DNA of 64,000 bases, taken from NCBI GenBank assembly GCA_013289685.1, contig JABCZL010000004.1:426734-490733 (forward strand), given 5' to 3'. The position numbers were made by a program, and so were the translations under genes. How positions within the stretch are numbered: position 1 is the stretch's first letter; every line of letters starts with the position of its first letter. The stretch is from Acidobacteriota bacterium. Lineage in GTDB: Bacteria > Acidobacteriota > Terriglobia > Terriglobales > Acidobacteriaceae. This document shows, piece by piece, positions 59,566 to 64,000 of the stretch. Below the pieces are notes generated by a model. It saw nothing but the letters and a program-made list of their open reading frames with translations, was not told the origin of the DNA and searched no databases.

Positions 59566-60693
59566 ATGGTATTTCCTGTGACCCGCCTTCGCCGGCTCCG
59601 ACGTACCGCGGAGCTGCGCAACCTGGTGTGTGAAACCCGCCTCACACCCGACGCATTCGTTTACCCCATGTTCGTGTGTCCCGGAGAAGGCGTCCGCAAG
59701 GAAGTCCGCTCCATGCCGGGCGTGTTCAATCTGTCGGTAGACGAAGCCGTGAAAGAGGCGCAGCAAGTTTATTCCCTGGGCGTGCCATCGGTGATTCTTT
59801 TCGGCCTGCCCGACAAGAAGGACGAGGTCGCCACCGGAGCCTGGGCCGATGACGGCATTGTGCAACAGGCCGCCCGGGCCATGAAACGGGAAGTGCCAGA
59901 CCTGATCCTGATGGGGGACGTCTGCTTGTGCGAATACATGAGTCACGGCCATTGCGGAATCGTAAAACCGACGCTCCCGCGGTCACTCGGGGCGGCTGCC
60001 GTCGACGCAATGAACCAGGTCCGCGCCATGGCCGTCAAGACCTTCGAGGACAAGGAAAAAGAAAAGGCCCTGGACGCGGTGGCCGACGAGCTGGTTGCCG
60101 TGGCCAAGCGCGCGGCTGAGTCGAATTATGAAATCGACAACGATTCCTCGCTGGAGCTGCTGGCCCGCACCTCAGTCTCGCTCGCCAAAGCCGGCATCGA
60201 CATCATCGCGCCCTCCGACATGATGGATGGCCGCGTGGCTGCCATCCGCAAGGCGCTCGACGGCGCCGGACTTATCAATACACCGATTCTTTCCTACGCC
60301 GCGAAATTCGCTTCCGGTTTCTACGGCCCGTTCCGCGAGGCGGCGGACTCGGCTCCGCAATTCGGCGACCGCCGCTCGTATCAAATGGATGGAGCCAACC
60401 TACGCGAGGCCATGCGCGAAATCGAAGCCGACATCGAAGAGGGCGCCGACATGATCATGGTGAAGCCGGCCATGCCGTATCTCGACGTGATCGCGGCGGC
60501 CCGCGACCGCTTCGATCTGCCGCTGGCCGCGTATCAAGTCTCCGGCGAATACGCCATGATCGAAGCTGCCGCTAAGAACGGCTGGATCGAACGCGACCGC
60601 GTCATGATGGAGTCGTTGTTAAGCATCCGGCGCGCAGGGGCCAGCATTATCCTGACGTATTACGCCAAGGACGCGGCCAAACTGCTGGGATAA
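59566..60693 (+). CDS. hemB: Delta-aminolevulinic acid dehydratase (porphobilinogen synthase)
   Basis: A 375-residue enzyme joining two aminolevulinates to porphobilinogen in haem synthesis. [20 protein letters not shown] starts the TIM barrel. Zinc Cys are C120, C122 and C130 ([14 protein letters not shown]), the Schiff-base lysines K247 ([16 protein letters not shown]) and K300 ([12 protein letters not shown]). Residues 134-188 are a helical insertion absent from typical HemB (about 325 aa), in the loop between GHCGIV and [12 protein letters not shown] 59566 fits the family start. Confidence 0.95.
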   Translation: MVFPVTRLRRLRRTAELRNLVCETRLTPDAFVYPMFVCPGEGVRKEVRSMPGVFNLSVDEAVKEAQQVYSLGVPSVILFGLPDKKDEVATGAWADDGIVQQAARAMKREVPDLILMGDVCLCEYMSHGHCGIVKPTLPRSLGAAAVDAMNQVRAMAVKTFEDKEKEKALDAVADELVAVAKRAAESNYEIDNDSSLELLARTSVSLAKAGIDIIAPSDMMDGRVAAIRKALDGAGLINTPILSYAAKFASGFYGPFREAADSAPQFGDRRSYQMDGANLREAMREIEADIEEGADMIMVKPAMPYLDVIAAARDRFDLPLAAYQVSGEYAMIEAAAKNGWIERDRVMMESLLSIRRAGASIILTYYAKDAAKLLG

Positions 60694-60711
60694 GTTTGGC
60701 GTATTCTGCGG

Positions 60712-60782
60712 GTGCCCCATTTCTCGCGTCCTTTGCGAGAAGTGGGGATTTTGGCCGTGTGGGGCGGACACTCCTGTCCGCC
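60712..60782. repeat. Two palindromes after hemB
   Basis: GTGCCCCATTTCTCGCG...CGAGAAGTGGGGAT (60712-60750) then GTGTGGGGCGGACACTCCTG (from 60757; stem GGCGGACA / TGTCCGCC). Both recur elsewhere in the window. Confidence 0.8.
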
Positions 60783-60878
60783 AACGTCGGCACAAACAAC
60801 ACTGCCGCTCCCAGTTCGGGACTATTCCCAACTTTAGTTCATCAGCTTGGGCCACCTTTCGCCACGCTGGTTCTGACC

Positions 60879-61343
60879 TCACTGTGGGGGTGACTTGCGG
60901 TCGCGGGTGATGGGCACGGGATAGGCGTTGGCCTCGATGTGGCTCAACTTGATGACGCGGCCCTGCTTGGAGAATGTCAGGACGTTTCCCTCAGGTGCAA
61001 GATTGTCGATGGCGAGGTCGCCGTAGACGTACAGCCGATTCTCCAGACAGAATAAAGGCCGGTGGTTGGTGTACTCGATTTTCTGCACCGGCTTCCATTG
61101 TGAGTCGAGCAGAATGATGCGATTGACCCCGTGCGGGCTGGTTTCGCTCTTGACGATTTCCTGCAAGTCCACGACCAGATATTTACCGCCATCGATGTCC
61201 AGAGTGCAGGTGTGGGATAAATGAACCAGTTGCCGGTCCGGGTTGAGCACCTTGGCCTCGAGCAGCGCAGCATACAGTTGGTCTCGGGAGCTGACTTGCG
61301 CGGTGGCGGCCAACGCCAGGAAAAGGATAAGAATGCGCTTCAT
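60879..61343 (-). CDS. Exported protein of unknown function
   Basis: A 154-residue protein with a signal peptide (KRILILFLALAATAQVSS). The mature part is beta-rich (GGKYLVVDLQEIVKSE, NRIILLDSQWKPVQKIEY) with two Cys (HTCTL, LFCLENR). No family recognised. It is the last gene of a minus-strand cluster lemA - LysM protein - this gene, with its ATG overlapping the preceding stop by 4 bp, so translation is coupled. Confidence 0.7.
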   Translation of the reverse strand: MKRILILFLALAATAQVSSRDQLYAALLEAKVLNPDRQLVHLSHTCTLDIDGGKYLVVDLQEIVKSETSPHGVNRIILLDSQWKPVQKIEYTNHRPLFCLENRLYVYGDLAIDNLAPEGNVLTFSKQGRVIKLSHIEANAYPVPITRDRKSPPQ

Positions 61344-62068
61344 GGATTCTTTGGAGCCTGGCGATTCAGCTTCTTGAATAGATCAAGGACATAAACCAGC
61401 TTGGCCGCGTAGTCAGGATCGCCCCCGCCGTTGTAACGATCGGCGACGGTGGTGGTGGTGAAATCCCGCCAATCCGTAATGACACGCTGGATGCTGGCGT
61501 GCTTGTACTTCAGAACGTCCTTGGGATGAATCATTTTCTTTTTGGCGGGATTCAATTCCTCCAACACCTGAACCGTGGTGCTAACTTTCTTCGCGATGAT
61601 GGAGAGATTGTCGCCGGGCGTAACCGTGTAGCTCTGGACGTTGGGATCGTCGATCACGGATTGAAATTCGGAGAGGCACATCCGGGTGAACACATAAGCG
61701 ATGCCGGCCCGGATGTTGAGGGCTGGGTCGTTGCCAACCTGCGCCGAGTTCTTGACCTCGGCGGCAAGCTGCTTGCTCATGATCAGCACCGAACCCTCGT
61801 CCGCGCGCTGCAGGACACCCAACCCGGTATCGCCAGGGACGCCGATTTGCATCGCTCTGCCGGTCCAGGCCGACGAACCGGGGCCGCCACTTTCCACCCA
61901 GACGATGGCTTTGAAGAGTTTCCAGTCGACCGCGCTGTATCCAGGGCTTTTCTGAAACTTGAGGTTGTAGGCGGTGACTTCGGTCTGGATAGTGGTGTCG
62001 TAGGCATCCCACGTGGCATCTGCGACGCCTCGATCCACCGTGTCCTTCCAACCTTGCGTTAGCGCCAT
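61340..62068 (-). CDS. Lytic-transglycosylase-like protein with LysM domain
   Basis: A 242-residue protein. Residues about 40-140 resemble a lysozyme-like/SLT fold: FQKSPGYSAVDWKLFKAIVWVESGG (in part, with the catalytic-type Glu in WVESGG) and GDPALNIRAGIAYVFTRM-like NIRAGIAY. Residues about 145-195 form a LysM domain, SYTVTPGDNLSIIAKKVSTT (in part), for glycan binding. No clear signal peptide is present. Start is ATG 62068 or ATG 62077. The lemA gene is 33 bp upstream. Peptidoglycan cleavage is inferred. Confidence 0.75.
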   Translation of the reverse strand: MALTQGWKDTVDRGVADATWDAYDTTIQTEVTAYNLKFQKSPGYSAVDWKLFKAIVWVESGGPGSSAWTGRAMQIGVPGDTGLGVLQRADEGSVLIMSKQLAAEVKNSAQVGNDPALNIRAGIAYVFTRMCLSEFQSVIDDPNVQSYTVTPGDNLSIIAKKVSTTVQVLEELNPAKKKMIHPKDVLKYKHASIQRVITDWRDFTTTTVADRYNGGGDPDYAAKLVYVLDLFKKLNRQAPKNP

Positions 62069-62100
62069 GGCGTGCATTATGAGAGACGGACGGCACTATT

Positions 62101-62700
62101 TCAAGCTCCAAGTGTCGGCGGCGCGGCGCCTGGACCCTGAAAGTTCACTTCGACCTGTTTGCGGTCTTCGTCGGAGACTTTGAACATCTGGCGGGGTTTC
62201 AGGCTCATGAAGCTGGCAACGAACACGTCGGGGATCTGGCCGATGCGGGTGTTGTAGTGGTTGACGTCGTCGTTGAAGAACTCGCGGCGATCGGCGATGC
62301 GCTCTTCGAGTTCGCTGATGCGGCTCTGCAGCTTCAGGAAGTTTTCGTTGGCCTTAAGCTGGGGATAGTTTTCGGCAACCGCAAACAGTCCGCGCAGGGC
62401 GCTGGCCATGGTCAGATCGGCCAGCGCCTTCTGGCCGATGCTGGCTGCGTTCATCGACGCCGTCCGCGCCTGGGTGACGGCAAGCAGGGTCTGCTGCTCG
62501 TGCTGCATGTATCCTTTGACGGTCTCGACCAGGTTCGGGATCTCGTCGTGACGCTGCTTCAGGAGGACGTCAATGTTCGCCCAGGCGCGGTCATTCTCGT
62601 TGCGCAGGCGCACCAGCCCGTTATAAAGGATGACGGTATAGATGAGCACGCCGGCCACGAACAGGAAGAATGCCAACCCCGTGATGAGGCTGGTGTCCAT
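62101..62700 (-). CDS. lemA: LemA family protein
   Basis: A 199-residue membrane-anchored coiled-coil protein. An N-terminal helix (LITGLAFFLFVAGVLIYTVILYNGL in part, residues 5-28) is followed by the LemA motifs RAWANIDVLLKQRHDEIPNLVETVKGY (in part), ENYPQLKANENFLKLQSRISELEERIADRREFFND (in part) and NTRIGQIPDVFVASFM. The role of LemA is unclear; it often lies with TPM-domain proteins, but here it is with a LysM protein. AGGAGG stands 7 nt before ATG 62700. Confidence 0.92.
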   Translation of the reverse strand: MDTSLITGLAFFLFVAGVLIYTVILYNGLVRLRNENDRAWANIDVLLKQRHDEIPNLVETVKGYMQHEQQTLLAVTQARTASMNAASIGQKALADLTMASALRGLFAVAENYPQLKANENFLKLQSRISELEERIADRREFFNDDVNHYNTRIGQIPDVFVASFMSLKPRQMFKVSDEDRKQVEVNFQGPGAAPPTLGA

Positions 62701-62885
62701 ATTTGTACCTCCTGTGTTATGCCTCCCGAGTGAGCACTCCAGTAAAGGCAAGTGAAGCAGCAGGGCTGCCCGGCGCGCAAGTGCCATGAAAGTTCCTGCC
62801 CCGGATCATGCGAACGTCCAACTTTCTGTTTGCAAAACGCTCGGTGTCAATGCGAATCTGAATCGATTGCGAAAGGGCGTTCGGG

Positions 62886-63854
62886 ATGACAAAAAGGCTG
62901 GCCATTGTGGAGCGACTTCCCGGTCACACCGAGGTCATGGGCGGCTTCGCTGCATTGGCGATCGAGTTGGGTTACGATACGCACCTGCTTTTCAACGGCA
63001 AAGATCAATTCCACCTCGTCGAGTATCTGCGGACGCGCTTACCGGTCGCGAGCGAGAATATCCATGACTGGTCGTACATCAACGACCCCGGCTCGAACTT
63101 TGATGTGATCTTGTTAAATACGTCCTATGTGTGGCTGGATTATGGACGTCAGTTGCCGCAATGGAATGCTCACAAGCGACTCATTGTAGTCCATCACCAC
63201 CCTGAAGATATCGAACTGAACCCGCATGGGGCGCGGGTGTACTTGACCCCGGCGGTGGGCAAAGAAAAGTGGATTTTCCCTTTGTATTCCAGGCCTCAGG
63301 GCGCGGCGGAGTCAGCACTGATGCCGGCAGGCGATGCCGCGGAACTTCCCACGCTGGTAACGATTGGCGCTTTGGACCTCAAGAATGTTGCGGACGTGTT
63401 CGCGTACATGAAGGCCGGCGGAAAGATCGTGCACTATGATCGCCATAAATGTAGGCAGTTCGAAGGTCACAGCGGCACTTATACGCAGCATGTCGGTTTA
63501 AACGGTGCCGACTTCATGGCGTCGCTCGCCCAGCAAAAGCAGCCGATGTTTCTTTGGTTTCCAATCCTGCTGGACTCGAATTACATGGAGTGCAGGTTTT
63601 GCGGAGCGCTCATCCTTGGCGTGGAGTTGAATTGCATTATGGTGATGCCCGAGCGCCTGCGAAAACTTTATGGGTTTCCCGAAGATGCCGTCATTACCTA
63701 TGACAGCTCTGTGACCGAAGCGGCATGCGTGGAGAAGCTGCGCGCATCCGCCATGAAACAAGATGAGCGGCGCAGGCAGTTGAGGATGTGGGCGGTCGAG
63801 CGCTGGCAGAAGAATATTGATGTTTTTCGGTCGCTGTTGGAGGAACGCGCCTAG
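62886..63854 (+). CDS. Glycosyltransferase-like protein of unknown function
   Basis: A 322-residue cytoplasmic protein. The N-terminus (RLAIVERLPGHTEVMGGFAALAIELG in part) and the middle LIVVHHHPEDIELNP resemble GT-B type glycosyltransferases, but I see no clear sugar-nucleotide motif in the C-terminal half (ALMPAGDAAELPTLVTIGALDLKNV in part, then VHYDRHKCRQFEG). It could be a degenerate or atypical glycosyltransferase. It is alone on the plus strand between lemA and the insertion-sequence end. Confidence 0.6.
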   Translation: MTKRLAIVERLPGHTEVMGGFAALAIELGYDTHLLFNGKDQFHLVEYLRTRLPVASENIHDWSYINDPGSNFDVILLNTSYVWLDYGRQLPQWNAHKRLIVVHHHPEDIELNPHGARVYLTPAVGKEKWIFPLYSRPQGAAESALMPAGDAAELPTLVTIGALDLKNVADVFAYMKAGGKIVHYDRHKCRQFEGHSGTYTQHVGLNGADFMASLAQQKQPMFLWFPILLDSNYMECRFCGALILGVELNCIMVMPERLRKLYGFPEDAVITYDSSVTEAACVEKLRASAMKQDERRRQLRMWAVERWQKNIDVFRSLLEERA

Positions 63855-63884
63855 GCTACCGCAGCCTCCCTCACGGGCTAAACA

Positions 63885-64000
63885 GAGTGCTGAAAAACTC
63901 ATATGCCTTGCACAGGAAAATAGGGTAAGAAAGCAGGCATGCGCGGAGACGATCAGCAACAGGATGGGGTGTTCAGCTATGTCAGTCTGGAACAGCGGGT
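63885..64000 (+). mobile_element. Left end of an insertion sequence, cut by the window
   Basis: GAGTGCTGAAAAACTC (63885-63900) has the look of an IS terminal repeat (GCTGAAAAA core). The transposase start follows 38 bp later. Confidence 0.55.
63939..64000 (+). CDS. Transposase N-terminus (partial)
   Basis: ATG 63939 opens MRGDDQQQDGVFSYVSLEQR and runs off the window. The start resembles IS5/IS1182-group transposases (MRG-D-QQ...FSY(I/V)S-E-R). Only 20 codons are visible, so the family is tentative. Confidence 0.6.
   Translation, partial: MRGDDQQQDGVFSYVSLEQR

Overview
The window reads as a chromosome segment of a soil-type Acidobacteriota (class Terriglobia or a close relative). This is an inference from content, not a phylogeny. 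The DNA is GC-rich and densely coded on both strands. Lipid A genes (lpxA, lpxI, fabZ) and a TonB-type protein point to a diderm envelope. Several families are frequent in that phylum: an OmpR-type winged-helix regulator with a membrane tail, a DUF4097 protein, an M13 peptidase, a PDDEXK_5-type protein, several DinB-like proteins and many dispersed palindromes. I saw no rRNA, tRNA or CRISPR array. The only insertion sequence is a left end at the right border.

Layout. 1-6.9 kb: a 5'-truncated M28 peptidase, MerR and GNAT genes, a 12-codon lysine-rich micropeptide gene, an orphan hyuB, small membrane, DinB-like and DUF1287 proteins. 7.0-9.6 kb: tdh and kbl, which together convert threonine to glycine and acetyl-CoA. 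9.6-12.7 kb: pyrC, pyrB and a zinc-ribbon membrane protein on the minus strand. 12.9-16.0 kb: a GH3 (NagZ-like) enzyme followed by two paralogous exported proteins. 16.3-18.0 kb: a 49-residue membrane protein, miaA and a DinB protein in one tight operon. 18.1-28.2 kb: winged-helix membrane regulator, DUF4097, M13 peptidase, membrane-anchored MutS-like ATPase, DOPA-dioxygenase-like, TonB and Gfo/Idh/MocA genes. 28.7-35.7 kb: DUF486 protein, a frameshifted DinB gene, lpxI, pepF, lpxA, fabZ and an M20 peptidase. 35.8-39.5 kb: exported methyltransferase, tatA, maf, lepA. 39.9-46.2 kb: beta-helix protein, an exported helical protein, dnaB and a frameshifted membrane protein. 46.9-49.1 kb: PDDEXK_5 protein and a VapBC-type pair. 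49.2-57.4 kb: rpoD-dnaG, DUF2199, a nucleotidyltransferase and mutS2. 57.6-64.0 kb: histidine kinase, hemB, lemA cluster, a glycosyltransferase-like protein and the start of a transposase.

The most striking feature is repeated DNA. At least six families of short palindromes fill the gaps. The commonest is a two-hairpin element whose first stem varies by paired substitutions. Similar material also lies in frame inside four conserved genes: dnaG (a 142-bp element with 28-bp terminal inverted repeats), mutS2, maf and hyuB. Short tandem repeats of 14-16 bp sit at gene starts; in fabZ, five 16-bp units make up nearly the whole predicted leader and each carries an ATG. Several genes have a -10-like hexamer only 6-9 nt before the start codon, suggesting leaderless mRNAs. 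Two genes are each broken by one extra base in a homopolymer, which may be real decay or assembly error.
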